Shown one piece after another: positions 54,749 to 63,289 of a stretch of 64,000 bases of DNA. Below the pieces are notes generated by a model that ran no database searches, was not told the DNA's origin, and saw nothing but the letters and a program-made list of their open reading frames with translations. Each line of letters begins with the position of its first letter. Position 1 is the stretch's first letter. The DNA is from Herminiimonas sp. Lineage in GTDB: Bacteria > Pseudomonadota > Gammaproteobacteria > Burkholderiales > Burkholderiaceae. The position numbers and the translations under genes were made by a program. The DNA is taken from the NCBI RefSeq assembly GCF_030655415.1, contig NZ_JAURVN010000014.1, positions 62,001 to 126,000 on the forward strand. Reading direction: 5' to 3'.

Positions 54749-54822
54749 TGAATTGCTGCGATGGAGTTCAAGCAGGACATTGCAATCCTGTATTGCCTGA
54801 TTCCACCGCATTAGCTTTGTAA
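54748..54822 (+). CDS. Cysteine-rich 24-codon ORF coupled to ccoP
   Basis: Starts in the ccoP stop (TGATG) and encodes MNCCDGVQAGHCNPVLPDST plus four residues, with Cys3, Cys4 and Cys12 and a His beside Cys12. It ends 19 bp before ccoG. It may be a translated microprotein or a chance frame; the tight coupling and the clustered Cys/His in a copper-oxidase operon make it worth noting. Confidence 0.3.
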   Translation: MNCCDGVQAGHCNPVLPDSTALAL

Positions 54823-54841
54823 TGGAAAAGAGTAAAAGCGC

Positions 54842-56242
54842 ATGAACCTCAGCGATCCTGAAGTTACCGTCATCAAGATGTACGCCGCGCGGGAAGAAAT
54901 TTATCCACGTGAGACGAAGGGACGTTATGCGACTTTACGCTGGATCTGCGTCTGGCTGACGCAACTCGCTTTTTATGGAATGCCGTGGATGAGCTGGAAC
55001 GGTAGGCAGGCTTTGCTATTCGATCTGGCAGCGCGCAAGTTTTATATTTTCGGAATCGTACTGTGGCCGCAGGATTTTATTTATCTTGCGGCTTTGTTGA
55101 TTATTTGCGCGTATTTACTATTTTTGGCGACAGCGATTGCAGGTCGCGTCTGGTGTGGTTTCGCCTGTCCACAAACGGTCTACACAGAAATTTTTCTGTG
55201 GATAGAAAGAATGATAGAGGGCAAGCGCAGCGCGCGCATGCGCCTCGATAAACAGCCTGCATCGTTTTCAAAAATCGCTAAGAAGACTGCCAAGCATATG
55301 GCGTGGGGCGGCGTCGCGCTGTGGACTGGCTTTACCTTTGTTGGTTATTTCACACCGATTCACAGCTTGGCGCAAGAAGTGTTGAACCTGGCGCTCGGCC
55401 CCTGGGAATTATTCTGGATACTTTTTTATGCCTTCGCCACTTACGGCAATGCGGGCTGGCTGCGCGAACAGGTTTGCAAATACATGTGTCCGTACGCGCG
55501 TTTCCAAAGCTCGATGTTCGACAAGGATTCGCTGATCATCAGCTACGATAAAAAACGCGGTGAGCCACGCGGCATGCCGAGCAAGCACGCAGATGCATCC
55601 GCAAAAAAACTGGGCGATTGCATCGATTGCACAATGTGCGTACAGGTTTGTCCGGTTGGAATCGATATACGCAATGGTTTGCAATATGAATGCATAGGCT
55701 GTGCGGCTTGCGTCGATGCCTGTAATGCGGTGATGGATAAAATCGCATCGCCGCGCGGGCTGATTCGCTATACGACTGATAACGCACTTAGCAATAATTT
55801 ATCGATCAAGGAAGTCAGACAGCGCGCCTTGCGACCCCGCGTTTTAATCTATAGCGGCATCCTGCTCGCGATCGTGGTGACATTTTTTTCGGCACTCGGC
55901 CTGCGCACACCCTTGAAGCTGGACGTGATTCGTGATCGCGGAGCGATGGGGCGTGAGGTCGATGACGGCATGATAGAGAACGTTTACCGGCTGCAGATTA
56001 TGAACACCTCAGAAACTGCGCATCGCTACCAAATCAGTGTCAGCGGTATTGAAACACTGGCATTGGTGACGCCGAATGTCGTTGATCTGGCCGCGACGGA
56101 AACGCGGGCCGTACCTATCAGGTTACGCGTTGCGCAAGGGCAGGGCGAACCAGGCTCGAACAAAATTACCGTCAGCTTGAAAGCACTGGATGATGGCGGT
56201 CTGCAAGTCACAGAACACGCGGTATTTTTTGTGCCGCGTTGA
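54842..56242 (+). CDS. ccoG: Cbb3 oxidase accessory protein CcoG, ferredoxin-like
   Basis: 466 residues, the FixG/RdxA protein, a membrane iron-sulfur Cu(II) reductase in studied species. It has a first Cys pair (GRVWCGFACPQTVYTEIF), several membrane spans, and two 4Fe-4S motifs: CIDCTMCVQVCPVGID and CIGCAACVDACNAVM. A C-terminal immunoglobulin-like periplasmic domain follows (LQIMNTSETAHRYQISV). The start is the ATG at 54842. It follows ccoP by 93 bp and precedes ccoH. Confidence 0.93.
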   Translation: MNLSDPEVTVIKMYAAREEIYPRETKGRYATLRWICVWLTQLAFYGMPWMSWNGRQALLFDLAARKFYIFGIVLWPQDFIYLAALLIICAYLLFLATAIAGRVWCGFACPQTVYTEIFLWIERMIEGKRSARMRLDKQPASFSKIAKKTAKHMAWGGVALWTGFTFVGYFTPIHSLAQEVLNLALGPWELFWILFYAFATYGNAGWLREQVCKYMCPYARFQSSMFDKDSLIISYDKKRGEPRGMPSKHADASAKKLGDCIDCTMCVQVCPVGIDIRNGLQYECIGCAACVDACNAVMDKIASPRGLIRYTTDNALSNNLSIKEVRQRALRPRVLIYSGILLAIVVTFFSALGLRTPLKLDVIRDRGAMGREVDDGMIENVYRLQIMNTSETAHRYQISVSGIETLALVTPNVVDLAATETRAVPIRLRVAQGQGEPGSNKITVSLKALDDGGLQVTEHAVFFVPR

Positions 56243-56262
56243 GAGAAATACAAGGAAGAATC

Positions 56263-56793
56263 ATGTCGAAAACTACAGCGATATTCAACCAAAATCACGA
56301 TGAAGGTCCCTGGTACAAACACCGCTGGCCATGGCTATTAATGCTGGGGCCATTTGCTGTTGTGATTGCAGGCAGCATCACCATGTGGATCGCCGTGACG
56401 CAACAGGATGCACTGGTGGTGGATGATTATTACAAACAAGGCAAGGCGATCAATCAGGATTTGCGTCGCGATCGTGTGGCAACTGATTTGGGCGTGCAGT
56501 TCTCTGCCCATTACGACACACCGACTCGGATATTGAGTGGCTCGATTTCCAACAAAGCGAAGCAGGCTATCGGCGATATCAGCGTGCGACTTATACACGC
56601 CACTATTCCGGAAAAAGATATCGTCTTGCTAATACAGCCTGACAAGGCAGGGCATTTCTCGGTTGCGTTACCTATGCTCGATCTGGGACGCTGGCAAGTG
56701 CTAGTCGAAAATGAAAAGCGCGATTGGCGTTTGAATGGTATTTGGACTTGGCCAGCGCAACGTAGTTTTGCGATTGAAGCAGATGAGCAATAA
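56263..56793 (+). CDS. ccoH: Cbb3 oxidase assembly protein CcoH (FixH family)
   Basis: 176 residues. One span near the N-terminus (WLLMLGPFAVVIAGSITMWIAVT) is followed by the FixH motif VVDDYYKQGKAINQDLRRDR and a beta-rich periplasmic domain. FixH proteins are needed for cbb3 assembly and interact with CcoI or CcoN. The ATG at 56263 has AAGGAAGAA upstream. It begins 20 bp after ccoG. Confidence 0.9.
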   Translation: MSKTTAIFNQNHDEGPWYKHRWPWLLMLGPFAVVIAGSITMWIAVTQQDALVVDDYYKQGKAINQDLRRDRVATDLGVQFSAHYDTPTRILSGSISNKAKQAIGDISVRLIHATIPEKDIVLLIQPDKAGHFSVALPMLDLGRWQVLVENEKRDWRLNGIWTWPAQRSFAIEADEQ

Positions 56794-56840
56794 ATTTATA
56801 TAGTAGCTAGATAAAGCAGCTCAATAACAAAGGAGATGCA

Positions 56841-57071
56841 ATGCAACGTCTATTGATGATCGTTCTATGGCCTTCATTCCTCGTTGCGATCGCAGCAGAA
56901 GGCGCAATGTTCGCCTTGATCGATCCTTTGCATGGACCGATGATGGAAGGTAGCGAGGTTATATGGTCGCTGGCAACCTACACCTTGGGATTTTTTTTGT
57001 TGTGGTTGTTTTGCGCCTTGTCTAGCGCTTTGACTTGTTATCTCGGACTTGATCCACAAGAAGTTGAATAA
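56841..57071 (+). CDS. Small two-span membrane protein at the end of the cco cluster
   Basis: 76 residues with hydrophobic segments MIVLWPSFLVAIAAEGAMFALI and WSLATYTLGFFLLWLFCALSSALTCYLGL. The ATG at 56841 has AAGGAGATGC before it, a strong ribosome binding site. Small membrane proteins like this are often found at this place in cco clusters; the function is unknown. Its stop lies 9 bp from that of the convergent fnr gene. Confidence 0.72.
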   Translation: MQRLLMIVLWPSFLVAIAAEGAMFALIDPLHGPMMEGSEVIWSLATYTLGFFLLWLFCALSSALTCYLGLDPQEVE

Positions 57072-57080
57072 TCGCCTGCT

Positions 57081-57836
57081 TTAACCGCAGCTTTCCATAC
57101 CGGCTGCCATTGCTTTCAAGGTGATTGGATCGAGCAAGACGATTTCGCGGTTACTGACGGTCAGTAGCCCTTGCTTCTTAAACTTGGACAAGATGCGGCT
57201 AATGCTTTCTATGGTCAATCCGAGATAATTGCCGATATCTTCGCGTGACATGCGCAACTGGAAATCAGTCGACGAGTAACCGCGCGCGACATAGCGCGAT
57301 GCTAAGTTAACTAGGAATGCCGCAAAGCGTTGTTCTGCGCGCATATTGCCAAGCAAGAGCATGACGCTTTGCTCGCGTGTGATTTCCTGGCTCATCATGC
57401 GATGGAAGTGACGCAGTAGGATAGGCATGGTGCCGAATAATTCTTCCAGTCGGGGAAATGGAATTTCGCAGACTTCGCTGTCTTCCAACGCAATCGCGTC
57501 GCAATGATGGCGATCGGTGCTGATTGCATCCATCCCCAATAATTCGCCCGCCATCTGGAAACCTGTAATTTGCTGTTCGCCACCAGCGTTAATTTGGTAA
57601 GTCTTGAAATGGCCCACGCGCACTGCATACAGATTGGTAAATGGGTCATCCATTCGGTACAGATATCCATCGCGCGGCACCTTCCGTCTGCGACCGATGA
57701 TCTCGTCGAGTTTGTCCATATCATTTTCGCCCAGCCCCATGGGCAAGCACAGTTGATGCATGCTGCAGGTTGAGCAACTGGTGCGCAAGGAACTGACGAG
57801 GGACGAAGGATTTGGAAGAGGAGGAGTGCTACTCAT
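57081..57836 (-). CDS. fnr: FNR/Anr-type oxygen-sensing transcription regulator
   Basis: 251 residues of the CRP/FNR family with an oxygen-labile 4Fe-4S cluster. The N-terminal cysteines are Cys21, Cys24 and Cys30 (CSTCSMHQLC), and the fourth is Cys123 in VCEIPF, equivalent to Cys122 of E. coli FNR. The helix-turn-helix MSREDIGNYLGLTIESISRILSKFKKQG keeps the Glu, Ser and Arg that read TTGAT half-sites. The boxes upstream of hemN and ccoN are its predicted targets. It lies 60 bp downstream of fdxA on the same strand. The ATG at 57836 is used. Confidence 0.95.
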   Translation of the reverse strand: MSSTPPLPNPSSLVSSLRTSCSTCSMHQLCLPMGLGENDMDKLDEIIGRRRKVPRDGYLYRMDDPFTNLYAVRVGHFKTYQINAGGEQQITGFQMAGELLGMDAISTDRHHCDAIALEDSEVCEIPFPRLEELFGTMPILLRHFHRMMSQEITREQSVMLLLGNMRAEQRFAAFLVNLASRYVARGYSSTDFQLRMSREDIGNYLGLTIESISRILSKFKKQGLLTVSNREIVLLDPITLKAMAAGMESCG

Positions 57837-57896
57837 GGATGCTTCCTGTTTGGAATGTTGCGTGTACTTCAGTCAGACTTTTTTGCTGCAGACTAA

Positions 57897-58238
57897 TCAA
57901 GTTTGATCAGTTCCTGCCAGCAAAGACATTTTATCTTGAACCTGCGCCCACTTTTCGTGATCTGGCATGGGCTCTTTTTGCACTCGGATGCGCTTCCAGT
58001 CGGGGTGTTGCGACAAACTTCGATTTAATTCGACGAAATGTTTTTGTTCTTCTGAGATTTCGGCCGCATTAACAATCGCGTTTACCGGACATTCCGGCAC
58101 GCAGACCGAGCAGTCTATGCATTCATCCGGATTGATTGCAAGGAAGTTCGGGCCTTCGAAGAAGCAATCCATAGGGCAGACTACGACACAATCAGTGTAT
58201 TTGCACTGTATGCATGATTCAGTAACGACAAACGGCAT
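57897..58238 (-). CDS. fdxA: 7Fe ferredoxin (FdxA)
   Basis: 113 residues with a 3Fe-4S/4Fe-4S pattern: [17 protein letters not shown] and [15 protein letters not shown]. The C-terminal extension [15 protein letters not shown] is usual for FdxA. It carries electrons for low-oxygen metabolism. It lies 60 bp upstream of fnr, so the two may share a transcript. No FNR box was seen before it. Confidence 0.93.
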   Translation of the reverse strand: MPFVVTESCIQCKYTDCVVVCPMDCFFEGPNFLAINPDECIDCSVCVPECPVNAIVNAAEISEEQKHFVELNRSLSQHPDWKRIRVQKEPMPDHEKWAQVQDKMSLLAGTDQT

Positions 58239-58480
58239 GCTTTTGTTCCATTTTGGTTCATTTTCCCAAGCTTGCCATTGTAAGCGCTAAGAGAGTTGAT
58301 TTTGATAATCAAGTGCCGAGATGAAAAATACTCAACTCTTCCAGTCTTCCTACATCAAGTGATTACATCGTCTGATAGCAAGGTTGCTCATCAGCTTTTA
58401 CGATATTTACACGATGAAGCACACCGAATACGTTGATCAGATGCTTGCATCGATTCTTAATTCACGATGAGGAGAGTGGC

Positions 58481-58669
58481 ATGCCTAGAGTTGATAAATC
58501 CGCCTATAACGACAAACACAAGGGGCAAGCCAAGTACCTTGAAGAAGATTATGTAGGCTACGTAGGTAAAATTGTCTGTTTCAAAAAACCTAAACGCAGC
58601 GCATGGGCTACAGAAAGCAAGACTTACGACGACGCCAGAAAATCTGGCGCAGCTCGCACACATTATTAA
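58481..58669 (+). CDS. Small basic protein, unknown
   Basis: 62 residues, Lys/Tyr/Asp-rich: MPRVDKSAYNDKHKGQAKYL, then KIVCFKKPKRSAWATESKTYDDARKSGA. No family recognised. The GAGGAG-spaced ATG at 58481 is well supported. It stands alone between fdxA and mrcA. Confidence 0.62.
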   Translation: MPRVDKSAYNDKHKGQAKYLEEDYVGYVGKIVCFKKPKRSAWATESKTYDDARKSGAARTHY

Positions 58670-58738
58670 AAAAACGGCTTAATAAAATATCAAATAATGT
58701 GATGTCGGATTAAAAAGTATTGCAAGAAACTAAGGTAA

Positions 58739-58785
58739 TAAAATAAATAAAAAAGCGCTGGATCGCCTTGTTGGACGACCAGCGC
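58739..58785 (-). terminator. Minus-strand terminator-like hairpin without an upstream gene
   Basis: GCGCTGG / CCAGCGC (58755-58761 and 58779-58785) with a partly paired loop, followed on the minus strand by TTTTTTATTTATTTTATT. No minus-strand gene precedes it, so it may end a short unannotated RNA, or be a weak hairpin of the plus-strand gene. Confidence 0.4.
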
Positions 58786-58938
58786 AGCCTTAAACTCCTA
58801 TGAAATCCACACGCGGCGAGCATATACAATAGGCATGCATTCAAGAAATGCCGTATTTGCAAGAAACAATTGGTTTCAACTTGCAGGCGCAATGCCTGCT
58901 AAAGTTGCGGCGCATACAAGACTTAACAGGGGATCGCG

Positions 58939-61359
58939 TTGCAGCTGTTTTCATTTATCAAGAAATCCATCGTGGATTGGTCCGAGCGACCAACCGACAT
59001 CAAACTTAAGCAGGCGGGAATTGTTGGGCTGATAGGCGCGGGCGCTTTCGCATTGTTGATGGTGCTGTTCACCGCCTTGTTCATCGTGCCTAATCTGCCA
59101 TCGATCGATGCGCTGACCGACTACAAACCGAAAATTCCACTGCGTGTTTATACCGCTGACAATGTCTTGATCGGTGAATTCGGCGAAGAGCGCCGCGACT
59201 TCGTGTCGATAGGCGAAATCCCGTCGAGCATGAAGAACGCGATCATCGCGATCGAAGACAATAATTTCTATGAGCATGGTGGCGTCGACATTCTCGGCGT
59301 AGTGCGTGCCGGTCTCGCCAATTTGATGCGCAGCCGTTCGCAAGGTGCATCGACGATCACGATGCAGGTTGCACGTACCTTTTTGCTGACGCGTAAAAAA
59401 ACCTATAGCCGTAAATTGCAGGAAGTCTTGCTGGCTTATCGTATCGAAAAGAACCTGACGAAAGATCAGATCCTTGAGTTGTACATGAACCAGATTTATC
59501 TGGGCCAACGTGCTTACGGCTTCGGCAGTGCTTCGCGTATTTATTACGGCAAGCCGATCAAGGATTTGAGTATTGCTGAATCTGCGATGTTGGCTGGTTT
59601 GCCTAAGGCGCCGGCTAGCGCCAATCCTGTCGTCAATCCTAAGCGTGCGACTGAACGTCAGCAGTACATTTTGAAGCGCATGCACGACCTCGGCTTTATC
59701 ACGCAAGAACAATACGAGAAAGCAAAAGAAGAAAAACTGAACGTGTTGGCTGACGGCAATCGCTTCCGCACGCATGCAGAATATGCGGCCGAGCAAGTGC
59801 GCCAATTCATGTATTCACAATACAAGGATGAAATTTATACCAGCGGCATGAGCGTATACACCACGCTCAATAAAGCTGATCAAGATGCAGCGTACGAAGC
59901 AGTGCGACGCGGCGTACTCGATTACGACAAGCGTCACGGTTATCGCGGCCCGGAAGCCAATATCGATTTGCCGAAAGATGAAGAAGACAGACAGCAGGCG
60001 ATCGAAGATATTCTGGTCAAACATCCTGATAGCGATGACTTGAAGGCAGCGGTAGTCACTGCGGTTTCTGCAAAATCAGTGAGCGCAGAAACCTTGTCTG
60101 GCGACGATATTGAAATCACCGGCGAAGGCTTGCGTTTTGCCGCATCTGGCTTGGCTAGCAAAGCGGCTGAAGGTAAAAAAATCAATGTCGGATCTGTTAT
60201 TCGCGTTGTACAAGACAGCAAGAAGAAATGGGCGATCGTCCAGTTACCGGAAGTTTCTGCGGCCTTCGTCTCGGTCAATGCACAAGATGGCGGCATACGC
60301 GCGATGGTCGGCGGTTTTGATTTTGCGATGAACCAGTTCGATCATGTGACGCAGGCATGGCGTCAACCAGGCTCTACGATCAAGCCCTTTGTTTATTCAG
60401 CTGCGTTGGAAAAAGGTTTTTCGCCAGCGACCTTGGTGAATGATGCGCCGCTTGCTGAAGACAGCATGACCGAGCAAAACGGCAAGGCCTGGAATCCAGG
60501 GAACGATGACGGCAAATACGACGGCCCTGTGACGATGCGTACTGGTTTGAAGCGCTCGAAGAATCTGGTATCGATCCGCATTCTGCGCAAGATCACGCCA
60601 CCGTTTGCCATTGAACATATGTCGCACTTCGGCCTGGATGCAGACAAGCAGCCATCGAATCTGACGCTGACATTAGGTACCGGTTCGGTGACGCCTTTAC
60701 AAATGGCTGGCGCGTATGCAGTGTTCGCGAATGGCGGTTTTAAACTGACGCCTTTCCTGATCCAAAAAGTGGTTGATGTACGCGGCAAGGTATTGATGGA
60801 AGCCGATCATCCACAAGCCGGCGATGAAACCGCAAGAGCCATCGATCCACGTAATGCCTTCATCATGAACACGATGTTGCGTGACGTCGTGCGCTCGGGC
60901 ACCGGCTACATGGCTGGCCAACGATTGGGACGTAGCGATCTGGCTGGCAAAACCGGCACCACCAATGATTCGATGGATGGCTGGTTCGCCGGCTATGGCC
61001 GCGACGTGGTCGGTGTGGCATGGATGGGTTACGACAAGCCACGCACCTTGGGCAGTCGCGAATTCGGCAGTACCTTGGCCTTGCCAATCTGGGTTGATTA
61101 CATGCGCACTGCATTGCGCGGCAAAGCAGAAATCCAGAGCGCGGTACCGTCAGGCTTGACGCAGGTTGATGGCGATTGGACGTATGAAGAATACGTCAAT
61201 GGCGATTCGGTCAAATCGGTGGATGTCGAAGAGCAAAAAGGATTCTGGGAAAAATTATTCAACCCGGGTGACACGCCTCAAGCACCAGCGCCTGCGAACG
61301 GAAATCCTGGCAGCATGACTCCAGAAGAAAAGAAAGCCGAAGATCTTTATCGCGGCTAG
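58939..61359 (+). CDS. mrcA: Penicillin-binding protein 1A
   Basis: 806 residues, bifunctional peptidoglycan glycosyltransferase/transpeptidase. After one N-terminal span (about 28-50) the glycosyltransferase domain has AIEDNNFYEHGGVDILG and RSRSQGASTITMQ with the catalytic Glu. A PBP1A-type OB-like insert follows, and the transpeptidase has SxxK in PGSTIKPFVYSAALEKG, SKN (RSKNLVS) and KTGT (GKTGTTND). It starts with TTG at 58939, with AGGGGA seven bases upstream. The C-terminus is a short proline-rich tail. A terminator follows at 61402. Confidence 0.95.
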   Translation: MQLFSFIKKSIVDWSERPTDIKLKQAGIVGLIGAGAFALLMVLFTALFIVPNLPSIDALTDYKPKIPLRVYTADNVLIGEFGEERRDFVSIGEIPSSMKNAIIAIEDNNFYEHGGVDILGVVRAGLANLMRSRSQGASTITMQVARTFLLTRKKTYSRKLQEVLLAYRIEKNLTKDQILELYMNQIYLGQRAYGFGSASRIYYGKPIKDLSIAESAMLAGLPKAPASANPVVNPKRATERQQYILKRMHDLGFITQEQYEKAKEEKLNVLADGNRFRTHAEYAAEQVRQFMYSQYKDEIYTSGMSVYTTLNKADQDAAYEAVRRGVLDYDKRHGYRGPEANIDLPKDEEDRQQAIEDILVKHPDSDDLKAAVVTAVSAKSVSAETLSGDDIEITGEGLRFAASGLASKAAEGKKINVGSVIRVVQDSKKKWAIVQLPEVSAAFVSVNAQDGGIRAMVGGFDFAMNQFDHVTQAWRQPGSTIKPFVYSAALEKGFSPATLVNDAPLAEDSMTEQNGKAWNPGNDDGKYDGPVTMRTGLKRSKNLVSIRILRKITPPFAIEHMSHFGLDADKQPSNLTLTLGTGSVTPLQMAGAYAVFANGGFKLTPFLIQKVVDVRGKVLMEADHPQAGDETARAIDPRNAFIMNTMLRDVVRSGTGYMAGQRLGRSDLAGKTGTTNDSMDGWFAGYGRDVVGVAWMGYDKPRTLGSREFGSTLALPIWVDYMRTALRGKAEIQSAVPSGLTQVDGDWTYEEYVNGDSVKSVDVEEQKGFWEKLFNPGDTPQAPAPANGNPGSMTPEEKKAEDLYRG

Positions 61360-61401
61360 ATTTATTTGTAGCGCTATATGTGTATAGCGTGAAGATGATG
61401 G

Positions 61402-61447
61402 AAAAATATTCAGCCTGTTCCTGTTAGAACTCGCTGAATATTTTTTT
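61402..61447. terminator. Bidirectional terminator between mrcA and the GGDEF gene
   Basis: AAAAATATTCAGC pairs with GCTGAATATTTTT over an 18-nt loop and ends in TTTTTTT. The flanking genes converge, and the A-rich and T-rich sides allow use in both directions. Confidence 0.88.
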
Positions 61448-61489
61448 GCTGATGCGGGTATTGCAGAAAGAATATAAGTACGGCTGCTG

Positions 61490-63049
61490 CTATTCCGAAG
61501 GTGCCGTTTCAACTCTACGTCGGCCCAATCCTTTTGCCTTGTACATTGCGCGATCGGCTTTGTGCAACAAGGCTTCGCTAGTGACACCAGATTCGGGATA
61601 GGCGGCTATGCCAATGCTGGCTGAAATGCGCACAGTGACTTCATCAAGTACGTAAGGCTCAGATACGCTTTCGACCAGTTTTTCTGCAGTCGTCGTGGCA
61701 TTTCTCATGCTGGTTCCTACCATCACAATGCCAAATTCATCGCCACCCAAGCGCGCCACCACGTCGGAGTTGCGGCTGCCAGCCTTTAATCGTGCGGCAA
61801 CACTGCGCAGTAATCTGTCGCCGGTTTCATGGCCGTGCCCATCGTTGATAATCTTGAAGCCATCCAGATCGATATACAGAATCGACAGCACTGTTTGATT
61901 GCGCTCGCACAGCAATAGCTGTTGATTGACGATCTCGTTGAATAGCGTGCGATTGGCGAGGCCGGTCAATCCATCGTGATTGGCTCGATGCTGCGCGCTC
62001 TGCAGCATTGCCGACGCTTTCATTAATGAGCTGCCGACTTCGTCTGCTTCACGCAGATGTAGAGGAGGGATGGTGACTTTGTCGCCAGTGCCCAAAGCCA
62101 GCGCAGGGCCAGTCAGACCGCGTACTGAGTTGGCGATGCGACCGCCGATAAACCATGCTGCTGTGAGGCTGAAGACCAGCAAGATGAACGTTGCCAGTAT
62201 CAGTCCAAACAGTGTTTTTTCTAGTTCATGTTGGAGACTTTGTGTCGGGATGTTGATTGCCAAGGACCAGTTCGAAACTGATGAGCGGACGAAGACTGTG
62301 TGTACAGGTGTGCCATCCAGCGTTACCCGTTCAAAGGTATCTTCTGTCGCTGCTTTGAGGCGCTTGATCAAATCAGGTGGCGCCATTTGGCCGGAGTAAC
62401 GCGCCATATCTTTGGTGCGTGCAATGATTTTCCCATTGCCATCGAGGATGCCGGCAATCCAGCCTTGTGGCAGCTTTTGTTGCAGGAGCAGCTTTTCGAA
62501 ACGTTCTGGATAAATGCCTGCATTCAGGTTGTAACGTGTGCCATGACTGAGTACCGGCACGCCTACCGCCAGCAAAGGACGTTTTGTAACTTCGCCGACG
62601 AAGATGTCGGAGATGACAGGTCTGCCAGTTTCATAGATGGCTTGCACCCCGACAAAGTTACTTCGGGTTGGCAAGGTTGCGCCAAAGGGGCGACGTGTAT
62701 TGATATATTGCTTGCCGCTGATGTCCTGCAACGCGATATTCATGTCGCCCTGAGTACTCTGATTCTTCAAGACGTTTTGCGCTTGATGATAAAAAGCGCC
62801 GAAGTTGCCTGGAGCTATATACGGCGAGGTAGCCAGCGCAACCAAAGACGATTCGATACTCGCCAGATCGCGGTCTACCACCGAGACCATGGCTCGCGCG
62901 GTACCAAGAGAGTTGGCCAACAACTGTTCTCGAGCACGCTGATAATCGTGGTTGATCAGCAAAGCAGCCATCACAGCCGCCGGCAGCACGCATGCCATGA
63001 CGAGCAAAACTAGCTTGGAGCGTATTGTGGGCGCGCGCTTTGTTTTCAT
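61490..63049 (-). CDS. Membrane diguanylate cyclase with periplasmic Cache-like sensor
   Basis: 519 residues. A first span (about 13-33) and a second (about 287-310) enclose a periplasmic dCache-like domain (ALATSPYIAPGNFGAFYHQA, NVLKNQ..., GIYPERFEKLLL). HAMP follows, then GGDEF (about 365-515) with GLANRTLFN, the intact RLGGDEFGIVM at about 434 and an I-site RNSD five residues earlier, so product inhibition is likely. The ATG at 63049 has GAGA upstream; the frame is open further to a TTG at 63091. It is convergent with mrcA. Confidence 0.88.
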   Translation of the reverse strand: MKTKRAPTIRSKLVLLVMACVLPAAVMAALLINHDYQRAREQLLANSLGTARAMVSVVDRDLASIESSLVALATSPYIAPGNFGAFYHQAQNVLKNQSTQGDMNIALQDISGKQYINTRRPFGATLPTRSNFVGVQAIYETGRPVISDIFVGEVTKRPLLAVGVPVLSHGTRYNLNAGIYPERFEKLLLQQKLPQGWIAGILDGNGKIIARTKDMARYSGQMAPPDLIKRLKAATEDTFERVTLDGTPVHTVFVRSSVSNWSLAINIPTQSLQHELEKTLFGLILATFILLVFSLTAAWFIGGRIANSVRGLTGPALALGTGDKVTIPPLHLREADEVGSSLMKASAMLQSAQHRANHDGLTGLANRTLFNEIVNQQLLLCERNQTVLSILYIDLDGFKIINDGHGHETGDRLLRSVAARLKAGSRNSDVVARLGGDEFGIVMVGTSMRNATTTAEKLVESVSEPYVLDEVTVRISASIGIAAYPESGVTSEALLHKADRAMYKAKGLGRRRVETAPSE

Positions 63050-63289
63050 TCTCAGTATGCGTAGAGATGCCAAATGATTAAGAAGGTGCAAATTTTATAA
63101 CATTTCGATTGTGCAACCGTTTTATTATCGACGGCGAAATATTCCATGCCGGCCGTGGATACCGTTGTGATTGTGCTGCGTCCCTGTGCGATCTACGCCA
63201 ATTTACTTGGCAAAAAGGCTACGGCAAGGCATCGTAGGAGCTGAATTCAAGCGATTGATTCCTCAAGTTCACCTCTACTTTTTAACGCC

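Noticed and set aside
57837..57896. FNR autoregulation site before fnr
   Set aside because: ATCAAGTTTGATCA reads as an inverted version without the TTGAT-N4-ATCAA order.
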